NCBI GenBank assembly: GCA_025057115.1
Contig: JANWWZ010000006.1
Location: 1-64,000, forward strand
DNA from: Bernardetiaceae bacterium
Lineage (GTDB): Bacteria; Bacteroidota; Bacteroidia; Cytophagales; Thermoflexibacteraceae
Length of the DNA stretch: 64,000 bases
Reading direction: 5' to 3'
Shown here: one piece after another, positions 9,211 through 17,924 of the stretch
How the letters are laid out: the number at the start of each line of letters is the position of its first letter
Position numbering within the stretch: position 1 is the first letter of the stretch
The notes under the pieces: model-generated
What the model was told of the DNA's origin: nothing
The model's database searches: none
Seen by the model: only the letters and a program-made list of their open reading frames with translations
Translations under genes and position numbers: made by a program

Positions 9211-9685
9211 ATGAGTGAGAAAAAACTAGAAACGAACTGAAAAAAACTGTTAGCAAGCTAATTATGGGATATTTTAAACAGCACCCAAACAAAGATGGGC
9301 TCATGTCCTGTAGTTGACTGAGTTGAAGAAAAATATTTGAAATTACATAATAAAAAGCCAAGAGATATATGGCGTGCCATAAGAAAGTTGCACCAAGAAG
9401 GTTTTTTGATAAAAGCAAAAAAAGGAATTTACAGGCATGAATCTGATAGTATTTCACCAAATCAACTAAATGATTTGACTCCAGAACTGAAAAAGCAACT
9501 ATTGGAAAGAGATAATGATAAGTGCGTAGTTTGCAGCAGAACAAAATAAGAAGGATATGAATTACATTTTACCTAAAGATAAAGGCGGAAGAGCCTCTAT
9601 AAAAAATTGAATGCAAACGGGCACATCAAATGGAAAAAAAAGACGAATAAAGATGTATAAAAGCATAACATACACACTGACTTAG
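9211..9685 (+). pseudogene. Decayed winged-helix/HNH restriction endonuclease
   Basis: The remnant starts with ATG (MSEKKLETN then stop) immediately after the methyltransferase remnant. In the same frame follow WDILNSTQTKMGS, a stop, then VEEKYLKLHNKKPRDIWRAI and the winged-helix-like RKLHQEGFLIKAKKGIYRHE. The first HNH half is LKKQLLERDNDKCVVCSRTK, with the CxxC zinc pair, then stop and EGYELHF. A frame change gives LPKDKGGRASIKN and finally KKRRIKMYKS. These pieces match in order the type II enzymes that pair an N-terminal winged helix with a C-terminal HNH domain. Several stops, a frameshift and loss of the catalytic His segment make it a pseudogene. Confidence 0.75.
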
Positions 9686-11479
9686 TTACATTTCCAACAT
9701 TTGCAAGCGAATCAGGTTGCTGTAAATGCCATTTTCAGCCAGAAGTAATTCTTCATGCGTTCCTTGCTCAATAATTTGTCCTTTGTCGATGACGTAAATT
9801 CTATCCACTTTTTTGATGGTAGCCAGCCTATGAGCGATAATAATCGTAGTGCGGTTTTTCATCAAGGTATCGAGTGCTTCTTGCACTAATTGTTCTGATT
9901 CAGCGTCTAGGGAGCTGGTGGCTTCGTCTAGTATCAAAATAGCGGGATTTTTTAAAATAGCGCGCGCAATGGCAATGCGCTGGCGCTGACCTCCCGACAG
10001 TTTTACTCCGCGCTCACCTACTACCGTGTCCAACCCATCGGGGAAACTTTCAATAAAATTCCATGCATTAGCTTGGCAAGCTGCGGCAACAATTTCCTCT
10101 TCGGTGGCATTGGGCTTGCCGTAAGCAATATTTTCGCGAATAGTTCCTCCGAACAATATCACTTCTTGGGGCACGATGCCGAGATTGTGGCGGTAAGCCG
10201 TCAAATCATATTGCTCAATAGGCACGCCATCGATGTAAATTTGCCCGCTTTGGGGTTGGTAGAAGCGCAATAATAACTGCACAATAGTAGATTTACCAGC
10301 CCCGCTATAGCCTACTAAGGCAATTTTTTCTCCTGCCCGCACTCGGAAGGAAATGTTACTAAGCACCGTTACATCTGCTCGCGTAGGATATCGAAAAGTA
10401 ACGTTTTGGTAAACGATTTCTCCGTGTAAGCGCAATGGAGTAAGTGGGTTTGCAATGCGAGGCATTTCTCCTTCTTTTTGTAAAATTTCGCGTATGCGTT
10501 CAGAAGCCCCTACAGCCCGCTGCAATTGTCCATAAATATCGCCGAGCCCACCGATACTGCCTCCAATGAACATGGTGTAAATGACAAAAGAAGTCAGGTC
10601 GCCAATTGTAATTTTTCCCGAGGCAACTAGCCCGGCTCCATACCAAAGCACTGCCACGATGCCACCGAATAATGCCAAAATAATAAACGAAACGAAAGCG
10701 CCGCGAAACCACGCCGCATGAAGTGCTGTGTGCACTACTTTGTTCAAAGATTCACTGTAGCGGTGGGCTTCATAGGCTTCATTAGTATAAGCCTTTACCA
10801 TGCTAATGGATTGCAGCGTTTCTTCTACTACTACATTAGCCCGCGCAAGTTCGTCTTGGGTTTGCCGCGCCATCTTGCGGATGTGCTTGCCAAACAACAA
10901 ACCTAGTACCACCAGCACTGGTACAACCCCTAACATGAAAACAGTAAGCTGAGGAGTATGCCAGAACAATACCCCTAAGCCTGCCAGTAAAATTACCATT
11001 TGGCGAATGAGTTCTGCCAAAGTAACAGAAAAAGTGTCTTGCAATAGTGTTACATCGGCAGTGATGCGGCTGATTAACTCTCCTGTGCGATAGCTGTCGT
11101 AAAACGACATGGGTAGGGTAATGAGTTTTTCATACAAGCTCCGACGGATATCTGCCATGCTGCATTCACTCACTCGGCTGAAAAAGTACACTCGCAAAAA
11201 TGAAAAAGTAGCTTGCACAGTAAGGACCGCCATCAGTGCCAGCGCAATGCTGTTGATGTTTTGCAAAAATGCAGGTGGATTGCCCGTAGCAGCATCTACT
11301 AGCTTTCCTGTCAAAAATGGAAATGCTAACACTACCGTGCTGGAAAACAACAAAAACAGCATGCCTGCTACAAAGTTCCACCGGTAGGGGTGCATGAAGC
11401 GGTACAGTTCTACCAGATGCTTAAGCGTATCTTTGTTGAGTTTTCCTTTTTGCCGTTCTGGTATATTCCTGCGTGCCAT
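9686..11479 (-). CDS. MsbA-like ABC exporter (fused membrane and ATPase domains)
   Basis: 597 aa half-transporter. Six membrane segments lie in residues ~35-320, starting RWNFVAGMLFLLFSSTVVLA. The ATPase domain has Walker A GYSGAGKST near 390, signature LSGGQRQRIAIARAIL near 491, Walker B ILILDEATSSLD near 511, and the H-loop IIIAHRLATI. The family (MsbA/LmrA) works as a homodimer, exporting lipids, drugs or peptides across the inner membrane; the substrate is unknown here. It is divergent from the ROK gene, with about 100 bases between starts. Confidence 0.92.
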   Translation of the reverse strand: MARRNIPERQKGKLNKDTLKHLVELYRFMHPYRWNFVAGMLFLLFSSTVVLAFPFLTGKLVDAATGNPPAFLQNINSIALALMAVLTVQATFSFLRVYFFSRVSECSMADIRRSLYEKLITLPMSFYDSYRTGELISRITADVTLLQDTFSVTLAELIRQMVILLAGLGVLFWHTPQLTVFMLGVVPVLVVLGLLFGKHIRKMARQTQDELARANVVVEETLQSISMVKAYTNEAYEAHRYSESLNKVVHTALHAAWFRGAFVSFIILALFGGIVAVLWYGAGLVASGKITIGDLTSFVIYTMFIGGSIGGLGDIYGQLQRAVGASERIREILQKEGEMPRIANPLTPLRLHGEIVYQNVTFRYPTRADVTVLSNISFRVRAGEKIALVGYSGAGKSTIVQLLLRFYQPQSGQIYIDGVPIEQYDLTAYRHNLGIVPQEVILFGGTIRENIAYGKPNATEEEIVAAACQANAWNFIESFPDGLDTVVGERGVKLSGGQRQRIAIARAILKNPAILILDEATSSLDAESEQLVQEALDTLMKNRTTIIIAHRLATIKKVDRIYVIDKGQIIEQGTHEELLLAENGIYSNLIRLQMLEM

Positions 11480-11522
11480 TGCGTACTTCTACCTTTGCTG
11501 CAAAGTAACGGCAAAACTGGAG

Positions 11523-11530
11523 TAGATTTG
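11523..11530 (+). promoter_or_regulatory. Possible -7 box (TAGATTTG) for the ROK gene
   Basis: Exact TAnnTTTG match 53 bases before the ROK start; a TTTG lies 25 bases further upstream, longer than the usual spacing. Confidence 0.35.
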
Positions 11531-11583
11531 TATAAATCGGTACAAAATCACAAATTGCTGGGCAAGCAAAAAAATCCAGCCAT

Positions 11584-12573
11584 ATGCAAACAGGAATGCC
11601 TGAGTACGTGCTAGGCGTAGATATTGGTGGTACGTATACTAAATACGGTTTTGTGAACCGAGAAGGCAACTGCATCGGGGAAAGCTATATTCTCACTCAT
11701 GCTGACGAACCTTTCACCCACTTTTTAGTGCGCCTAGTGCAAGCCATAGAAGAAAGTCGGCGCGCTCTGGGGTTTGAAATTGCCTTGCGAGGCATTGGCA
11801 TTGGCGCTCCTAATGCCAATTACTACACGGGCAGAATCGAAAAACCTGCTAACCTCAGTTGGGGCGATGTAGATGTGGTAGGTCAACTTAGTAGGCATTA
11901 CAGAGGCATTCCCATTGTCATTACTAATGATGCTAATGCAGCTGCTATTGGAGAGATGAAGTTCGGAGCTGCCCGCAACATGCGAGATTTTATTATGATT
12001 ACTTTAGGCACGGGGCTGGGAAGTGGTATTGTGGCTAATGGAAAACTCGTCTACGGACATGATGGCTTTGCAGGCGAAATGGGTCATGTAATTGTGGATC
12101 CCAACGGCAGGATGCACTCCAATGGCAGGCGAGGTGCACTGGAAACTTACGTTTCTGCTTCGGGCATCAAGCGAACTGTTTTCTATCTAATGGCTGAATA
12201 CCCCTACGAAAGTGAGCTACGCCATTTGAGCTATCACGAAATGACTAGCGAACACATTACCGCTGCTGCTTTGCGCGGAGATAAGATAGCCTTAGAAGCC
12301 TACGAGTACACGGGACGCATCTTAGGCATGAAACTAGCCGATGCAGTAGCTCATACCAGTCCAGAGGCTATTATTTTTTTTGGGGGACTTACCAAAGCGG
12401 GCAATCTTTTACTAGAGCCCGTAAAGCGCCACATGGAAGCCTATTTGTTTCCCATTTACCGCAATAAAGTCAAGTTGCTTATTTCGGCTTTGGAAGGGAA
12501 AAACGTGGCTGTGCTGGGAGCAAGTGCTTTAGCATGGAATGAAATTGATTCAAACATGATGGTTAGTTTTTAG
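11584..12573 (+). CDS. ROK-family sugar kinase-like protein
   Basis: 329 aa. N-terminal phosphate loop GVDIGGTYTKYG at 11-22. The sugar/ATP site segments TNDANAAAIGE and TLGTGLGSGI are present, as is EMGHVIVDPNG with the ROK glutamate/histidine. The usual ROK zinc motif (CxCGxxGCxE) is replaced by HSNGRRGALETYVSASG, so all expected cysteines are missing. No helix-turn-helix domain precedes it, so it is an enzyme-type ROK (glucokinase, or N-acetylhexosamine kinase-like) rather than a repressor. Specificity cannot be read from sequence. The gene is alone on its strand. Confidence 0.8.
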   Translation: MQTGMPEYVLGVDIGGTYTKYGFVNREGNCIGESYILTHADEPFTHFLVRLVQAIEESRRALGFEIALRGIGIGAPNANYYTGRIEKPANLSWGDVDVVGQLSRHYRGIPIVITNDANAAAIGEMKFGAARNMRDFIMITLGTGLGSGIVANGKLVYGHDGFAGEMGHVIVDPNGRMHSNGRRGALETYVSASGIKRTVFYLMAEYPYESELRHLSYHEMTSEHITAAALRGDKIALEAYEYTGRILGMKLADAVAHTSPEAIIFFGGLTKAGNLLLEPVKRHMEAYLFPIYRNKVKLLISALEGKNVAVLGASALAWNEIDSNMMVSF

Positions 12574-12619
12574 TGAAGCATTGCCCATTTTGCTAACAAT
12601 ATGTGGCCAGAAATCAAAA

Positions 12620-12642
12620 GTCGTTCACTTTGGGTGAACGAC
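12620..12642 (-). terminator. Hairpin between convergent ROK and bacilliredoxin genes
   Basis: Perfect 9-bp arms GTCGTTCAC/GTGAACGAC around a 5-base loop. On the minus strand the stem is followed by TTTT, fitting termination of the suf/bacilliredoxin operon; the plus side lacks a T run. Confidence 0.55.
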
Positions 12643-12674
12643 CAGAAGCAATAGACCTCAAAACTTCGCCGAGG

Positions 12675-13094
12675 CTATACAGTACAAAGTTCCTCAAAGG
12701 TTTCCACTAAGTGCTCGGCAATCATTTCTGCAGTGCGTCCTTCTATTTCGTGGCGTTGGATAAAGTGCATTAAGTCGCCATCTTTAAAAATGGCAATAGA
12801 AGGAGAGGAGGGGGGATAAGGCAGCATGTACTCGCGCGCTTTTGCTACGGCTTCTTTGTCCACTCCTGCAAAAACGGTAACTAAATGGTCAGGCTTGACG
12901 CGAGCTTGTTGCAGCGCCAGCCTTACTCCTGGGCGCGCTGCTCCTGCTGCACAACCGCATACCGAGTTTACTACTACCATGGTAACGCCTGGGCGCTTCA
13001 TGGCTGCTTCTACTTTTTCGGGAGTGTCCAAATCTTCAAAGCCGATAGCTATCAGCTCTTGTTTCATCGGGTCGGTGAGCTCTTTGGGATACAT
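12675..13094 (-). CDS. BrxA/BrxB-family bacilliredoxin
   Basis: 139 aa, full length for the YphP/YqiW (BrxA/B) family. The redox motif Cys46-Gly-Cys48 lies in NSVCGCAAGAARPG, with the thioredoxin-like segment YPPSSPSIAIFKDGDLMHFI downstream. Family members reduce mixed disulfides between proteins and low-molecular-weight thiols in the cytoplasm. It is the last gene of an operon with sufS, sufE and a sufT-like gene (57-base gap), suggesting a role in thiol handling during Fe-S assembly or oxidative stress. Confidence 0.88.
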   Translation of the reverse strand: MYPKELTDPMKQELIAIGFEDLDTPEKVEAAMKRPGVTMVVVNSVCGCAAGAARPGVRLALQQARVKPDHLVTVFAGVDKEAVAKAREYMLPYPPSSPSIAIFKDGDLMHFIQRHEIEGRTAEMIAEHLVETFEELCTV

Positions 13095-13151
13095 GGCTAT
13101 ATAGGATTAGTGGTCATTCAAATCGATTACTCTACAACTTATGACTGCACG

Positions 13152-13514
13152 TTATAAGAATCCTAGCGCCAACTTAGCTGCTTCTGACATCATTTCCTGC
13201 GAATACGGAGGATTGAAGGTCAGTTCTACCGTAACTTGATTAACTCCTGGAATAGCACTGACTTTTTCCTTGACCTCTACAGGAATATGCTCAGCAGAAG
13301 GACAAGCTGGCGAGGTAAGGGTCATGAGAATGAATACGTTATTTACTGGATAGACGGAAACTTCGTAAATCAATCCCAGTTCGTAAATATCTACTGGGAT
13401 TTCGGGGTCATAAACAGTTTTCAGTACCTCAATGACCTTTTCGCGGAGGTTTTCTATGGGTGTCATGTTGTCAGCGGGTGTTTGAGGAGCCGCTGAAAGG
13501 TGATTCTCTTCCAT
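13152..13514 (-). CDS. SufT-like Fe-S assembly factor (MIP18/DUF59 family)
   Basis: 120 aa. The DUF59 signature is clear: YDPEIPVDIYELGLIYEV at ~36-53, and MTLTSPACPSAEHIP at ~74-88 with the conserved Cys. A low-complexity ~20-residue extension precedes the domain. Family proteins help Fe-S cluster maturation or carriage. Its position, 7 bases after sufE and before the bacilliredoxin, supports that role. PaaD-type proteins share the fold but lie in phenylacetate operons, which are absent here. Confidence 0.85.
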   Translation of the reverse strand: MEENHLSAAPQTPADNMTPIENLREKVIEVLKTVYDPEIPVDIYELGLIYEVSVYPVNNVFILMTLTSPACPSAEHIPVEVKEKVSAIPGVNQVTVELTFNPPYSQEMMSEAAKLALGFL

Positions 13515-13521
13515 GGCTGAT

Positions 13522-13950
13522 TCATTTTAGAGTCTCTGCAGCCTGATAAGCAAGGGCGTAAAGTTTAAGTTGTTTTATCATCGAAGCCAGTCCATTAGAG
13601 CGATTCATAGAGAGCATCTGCCGCAATCCGATGCGGTCTATAAAATACAAGTCAGCAGAAGCTACTTCTTGGAGGAGCTGGCCAGAAAGCACGCGAAGGA
13701 GCAAGCTAACAATGCCTTTGACCAAAGTGGAGTCGCTATCGCCATAGAAGTATATTTTGCTATCTCGCACTTCGGGTTTGATCCACACTTTGGATTGGCA
13801 ACCTTTTACGATATAATCCTCTGTCCTGTACTTTTCTGGATACGGGGGGAGTTTCTTGCCCAGTTCTATTATGTAGTTATACTTGTCTTCTTTGCTGTCG
13901 AAAAGGGCAAATTCGTCTATAATCTCGTCTTGAATTTGTTGAATGGTCAT
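13522..13950 (-). CDS. sufE: SufE sulfur acceptor
   Basis: 142 aa, typical length. The sulfur-accepting Cys51 lies in DYIVKGCQSKVWIK, and the family start IQDEIIDEFALFDSKEDKYNYIIELGK is split over positions 5-33. SufE takes persulfide sulfur from SufS and passes it to the SufBCD scaffold. The gene starts 12 bases after the sufS stop and ends 7 bases before the sufT-like start, so the genes are co-transcribed. Confidence 0.92.
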   Translation of the reverse strand: MTIQQIQDEIIDEFALFDSKEDKYNYIIELGKKLPPYPEKYRTEDYIVKGCQSKVWIKPEVRDSKIYFYGDSDSTLVKGIVSLLLRVLSGQLLQEVASADLYFIDRIGLRQMLSMNRSNGLASMIKQLKLYALAYQAAETLK

Positions 13951-13962
13951 TGTTGTAATAGT

Positions 13963-15180
13963 CTATCGCAACGCATGGGCAACTTTGCGGAGTTCTTTTG
14001 CAAAAACGTCAATTTCTTCCTTAGTATTATAAACAGCAAATGAAGCCCTAACAGTTCCAGCAATGCCAAAGTAATTCATCAAAGGCATGGCACAGTGATG
14101 CCCCGTTCTTACAGCAATTCCTTTGGCATCTAAAAGCATGCCTACATCCATTGGATGAACGCCGTCAATGACAAAGGAAAGCACGCTGGCTTTTTCTTTA
14201 GCAGTGCCGATGATGCGAATGCCATCGATATCGGCAATGGTTTGAGTTGCGTAGGCAAGTAGTTGGCTTTCATGAGCTGCAATGGTCTGAAAACCCGTTT
14301 GCTGCACAAATTCAACAGCGGCTTTCATTGCCACTGCATCGCTAATGTTGGGCGTACCTGCTTCGAATTTGTAGGGAATGTCATTGTAAGTAGTTTGCTG
14401 GAAAGTTACTTCTTTTATCATTTCTCCCCCGCCCATGTAAGGAGGCATTGCTTCGAGCAAGTGCCGTTTGCCGTATAGAATGCCGATGCCTGTAGGTCCG
14501 TACATTTTGTGAGCGGAAAAGACGTAAAAATCTACATCAAGGGCTTGTACGTCAATGGCATAATGAGGAGCAGCTTGCGCTCCATCAACCAACACTACGG
14601 CACCTTGCTGGTGAGCCAGGCGAACTATTTCTGCGATGGGGTTTACCGTTCCTAAAGCATTGGAAACATGCATGACGGCTACCAGCCGCGTGCGCGGGGA
14701 GAGCATTTTTTCATACTCTTCCAACAACAATTCTCCTGCTTGGTTGATGGGAATGACCTTCAGCACAGCACCTTTTTCTTGACATATCATTTGCCAAGGA
14801 ACAATGTTAGAGTGGTGTTCCATGGCGCTAATGATGATTTCTTCGCCTTGACGCAAAAAGGCGCGCCCATAAGTAGCCGCTACTAAATTGATGGATTCTG
14901 TAGTGCCTCTGGTAAAAACTACCTGCTCTTTGGAAGGAGCGTTGATCATCTTTGCCACTGCTTCCCGAGTGGCTTCAAAGGCTTCGGTAGCTTTTTCAGC
15001 CAAAGTATGGATGCCGCGATGGACATTCGCATTCATGGTAGTGTAGTAATGCATGAGGGCTTCAAGCACCTGGCGCGGCTTTTGGGAAGTAGCGGCGTTA
15101 TCAAAATATATCAGCGGTTTGCCATTGATTTGCTGGTGCAAAATGGGAAACTGGCGGCGGATAGCCTCTACGTCAAACAT
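13963..15180 (-). CDS. sufS: SufS cysteine desulfurase
   Basis: 405 aa from the ATG at 15180 (MFDVEAIRRQ), preferred over an in-frame upstream start because the family begins here. It is a fold-type I PLP enzyme: the PLP lysine is Lys225 in FSAHKMYGPTG, the cofactor-binding Asp/Gln are in LVDGAQAAPH, and the active-site Cys363 is in RTGHHCAMPLM, the group II (SufS) pattern. It removes sulfur from cysteine for Fe-S assembly with SufE. It is first in the operon sufS-sufE-sufT-like-brx; the scaffold genes sufC and sufD lie 15 kb away. Confidence 0.95.
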   Translation of the reverse strand: MFDVEAIRRQFPILHQQINGKPLIYFDNAATSQKPRQVLEALMHYYTTMNANVHRGIHTLAEKATEAFEATREAVAKMINAPSKEQVVFTRGTTESINLVAATYGRAFLRQGEEIIISAMEHHSNIVPWQMICQEKGAVLKVIPINQAGELLLEEYEKMLSPRTRLVAVMHVSNALGTVNPIAEIVRLAHQQGAVVLVDGAQAAPHYAIDVQALDVDFYVFSAHKMYGPTGIGILYGKRHLLEAMPPYMGGGEMIKEVTFQQTTYNDIPYKFEAGTPNISDAVAMKAAVEFVQQTGFQTIAAHESQLLAYATQTIADIDGIRIIGTAKEKASVLSFVIDGVHPMDVGMLLDAKGIAVRTGHHCAMPLMNYFGIAGTVRASFAVYNTKEEIDVFAKELRKVAHALR

Positions 15181-15304
15181 ACATTGCCATTGACTTGCAT
15201 GCAAAGGTAGCATTTGTTGAAGTGAATTCTAATTTGATAACTCTCCTGAGGCAAATTTGTTAAAGGACTGCAGCCCCTACGCAGTTTTGTTTTACTTTGT
15301 GGAT

Positions 15305-16405
15305 ATGATCCTGCGCGCAAATAGTCCACTGGGGAGAATGATTTGCACAGAAAGCGGTTCCATGTTGTATTTTGGAGGCACTGCCTACTTTGCCTTGCCT
15401 TCGCACAAAGGGTTTCAGCGCTTGCTTGCTGAGGGAATGCGACGATATGGCAACAATTTTGGTGGCTCGCCCAATGCAAATTTGCGTCTAAAGGTTTATC
15501 AAGAAGCACAAACTTTTTGGCAAACTTACATGGAAGCCGAAAAGGCAATTCTGGTCTCTTCTGGTTTTATGGCAGGTCAGTTAGTAGCTTGGTCATTGCG
15601 GGAAAGGCTCCGCGATGCTCCAGAAACGAGAATTTCTTATGCACCGTTTACCCATCCTGCTTTGTGGTCGGGATGGGAGAGCAAAGAACATACTTGCTTC
15701 CAAGAGTGGCTAGGAAAAGCAATGGAATCCATCGAAAGGGAGCCGAGTCAATCTTACATCTTGGTTTGCAATGCTTTAGATGCCGCAAAAGCGCAGCTAT
15801 ACGACTTTTCACCGCTGAATGCCTTACCCGCTCAGGCTAAGCTAACTCTTGTTGCAGATGACTCGCACGGCATAGGCATTACTGGACCAGAAGGCAAGGG
15901 CATTTTTCCCGTTCTAAGGAAAATTGCAGAAAAAATTACAAACTTGCAAATTATAGTGGTAGCCTCTTTAGCAAAAGCATGCGGTTTGCAAGCAGGCTTG
16001 ATTTTGACCAATTCTCCCGATTGGGGTAGCCAACTAGAGAAAAGTCCTTTTTATGCGGGGGCTTCTCCTTGTGCCCCAGCGTATGCCTATGCTTCTATGA
16101 AAGCTCTTCCCATTTGGGAGAAAGAAAGAAAAAAGTTGTTAAAAAATATTGCCTACTTTGCCGAAAAAATACACTCGCTGAAACTGTTTCAGTTTGTGCC
16201 TAATTATCCCGTTTTCTACACCGAAATAAGCGGACTGTATGAGTTTTTGGTCCAAAACGACATTGTCATTTCTGCGTTTCCATATCCTGAAGAAACTAGC
16301 CCCTTGCTTCAGCGCATTGTCATCAACTCAGCTCATACTTTCCAAGACATGGATCGGCTAACTAGCTGTATTGACTTTTTTTTAAAAAATATCTACTCCT
16401 CGTAA
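15305..16405 (+). CDS. BioF-like PLP-dependent aminotransferase/acyltransferase
   Basis: 366 aa from the ATG at 15305. It resembles the alpha-oxoamine synthase group: NNFGGSPNANLRL near 50-62, the PLP aspartate/histidine in VADDSHGIGITGPEGKG near 193-209, and the Schiff-base Lys in VVASLAKACGLQAG near 232. It is shorter than BioF (~385-400 aa) and no other biotin genes are nearby, so calling it bioF would be over-reading. It is divergent from sufS and convergent with cysS, overlapping it by 13 bases at the 3' ends. Confidence 0.75.
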   Translation: MILRANSPLGRMICTESGSMLYFGGTAYFALPSHKGFQRLLAEGMRRYGNNFGGSPNANLRLKVYQEAQTFWQTYMEAEKAILVSSGFMAGQLVAWSLRERLRDAPETRISYAPFTHPALWSGWESKEHTCFQEWLGKAMESIEREPSQSYILVCNALDAAKAQLYDFSPLNALPAQAKLTLVADDSHGIGITGPEGKGIFPVLRKIAEKITNLQIIVVASLAKACGLQAGLILTNSPDWGSQLEKSPFYAGASPCAPAYAYASMKALPIWEKERKKLLKNIAYFAEKIHSLKLFQFVPNYPVFYTEISGLYEFLVQNDIVISAFPYPEETSPLLQRIVINSAHTFQDMDRLTSCIDFFLKNIYSS

Positions 16406-17886
16406 GCCCAATCGACTCCGTCTTTCATATCCTTGACTACGACACCTAATTTTCTAAACTCTGCTCGGAGTTTATCCACCATGCCAAAATCCTTGTTTTG
16501 CTTGGCTTGCCGATACACGTTGAGCAACACTTCCATTACTTGCTCTATATCAGGGCGGAACTCCTGGCGCAAACCGAATACCTCCTCCACGAAGGTGATA
16601 TAGGTGTTGAGCATTTGCTGGAAAGTTTCTCGACCTATTTCAGCAGGTTTTATTTGCCCATTGTGAACAGAGTTAATTTTTTTGAGCAGATTTAGCAAGG
16701 CAGAAAGCGCTACTGCTGTGTTGAAATCATCATCCATGCCTTTGTAAATATTTTGGATGATTTGTTGAATTTCTTCAACAATTTTGCTTTGCACTGGGGT
16801 ATTTTCGTCGGGCAGGTATTGCATCTTTTTGGCAATGCGCAACCCATTAATCACCCTTACATATCCTTTGTGAGCGGCCTTAAGGGCATCGTTGGAAATA
16901 TCCATTGTGCTGCGGTAATGGGTTTGCAAAATGGCATAGCGGAAGGTCATAGGGCTGTAAGGGCGCTCTAGCAAAGGATGGGTGCCAGTAAAAAGCTCAT
17001 GCGGTAGGATGCCGTTACCTGCGCTTTTGCTCATGCGGACACCGTTGACGGTAAGCATGTTGGTATGCAGCCAGTATTTCACGGGCTCTTTGCCACAGTA
17101 GCCTACTGATTGAGCAATTTCACACTCGTGATGGGGAAATTTCAAGTCCATTCCTCCACCGTGAATATCGAAAGTCTGTCCTAGATATTTTTGGCTCATG
17201 ACAGAGCACTCTAGATGCCATCCTGGAAAGCCTTCCCCCCAAGGAGACTGCCAACGCATGATATGTCCTGGAGCGGCTTTTTTCCAGAGAGCGAAATCTT
17301 CGGGGTTGCGCTTTTCGCCTTGTCCTTCCAGATCGCGCGTGCCAGCAATGAGCTCTTCTATGACTCTACCTGATAGTTTTCCATACTGATAGTGCAAATT
17401 GTATTTACGCACATCAAAATAAACTGAGCCATTGACTTGGTAAGCAAACCCATTTTCAATAATTTTTTTAGTCATTTCTATTTGCTCTACAATGTGCCCT
17501 GTTGCTTGGGGTTCGATAGAAGGAGGCAAATTGTTGAGCTGCTCCATGACCAAATGGAAGTGATTAGCATAGCGCTGTACTACTTCCATAGGCTCTAAGT
17601 TTTCTAACCGCGCTTTTTTGGCTATTTTGTCTTCTCCTTCGTCGGCATCGCTTTCTAGGTGTCCTACATCAGTAATGTTGCGCACATACCGCACTTGGTA
17701 GCCTAGGTGTTTTAAATAGCGATAGATGATGTCAAAGCAAGTAAAAGTGCGGCAGTTGCCTAGATGGACGTAGTTGTAAACCGTAGGTCCGCATACGTAC
17801 ATGCCTACAAAAGGGGGATGTAAAGGTTCGAAAGGTTCTTTAGTGCGGCTAAGGGTATTGAATACTTTGAGCTGGTGAGGTATCAT
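16393..17886 (-). CDS. cysS: Cysteinyl-tRNA synthetase
   Basis: 497 aa from the ATG at 17886 ([20 protein letters not shown]). Class I motifs are HLGN (HIGH-type) at 41-44 and RMSKS (KMSKS-type) near 283. Zinc ligands are Cys32 ([10 protein letters not shown]), the Cys in WHLECSVMS, and the His/Glu in [12 protein letters not shown]. The C-terminal DALR-type helical region is complete. It charges tRNA-Cys in the cytoplasm. It lies 38 bases downstream of the SpoIIE phosphatase gene on the same strand. Confidence 0.96.
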   Translation of the reverse strand: MIPHQLKVFNTLSRTKEPFEPLHPPFVGMYVCGPTVYNYVHLGNCRTFTCFDIIYRYLKHLGYQVRYVRNITDVGHLESDADEGEDKIAKKARLENLEPMEVVQRYANHFHLVMEQLNNLPPSIEPQATGHIVEQIEMTKKIIENGFAYQVNGSVYFDVRKYNLHYQYGKLSGRVIEELIAGTRDLEGQGEKRNPEDFALWKKAAPGHIMRWQSPWGEGFPGWHLECSVMSQKYLGQTFDIHGGGMDLKFPHHECEIAQSVGYCGKEPVKYWLHTNMLTVNGVRMSKSAGNGILPHELFTGTHPLLERPYSPMTFRYAILQTHYRSTMDISNDALKAAHKGYVRVINGLRIAKKMQYLPDENTPVQSKIVEEIQQIIQNIYKGMDDDFNTAVALSALLNLLKKINSVHNGQIKPAEIGRETFQQMLNTYITFVEEVFGLRQEFRPDIEQVMEVLLNVYRQAKQNKDFGMVDKLRAEFRKLGVVVKDMKDGVDWAYEE

Positions 17887-17924
17887 AAAGCAAAAGTATG
17901 CAACAGGGAGTAAAACAGAATGCC

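Noticed and set aside
15305-16405. Calling the PLP enzyme bioF
   Set aside because: Fold agrees, but the enzyme is short and no other biotin genes are nearby.
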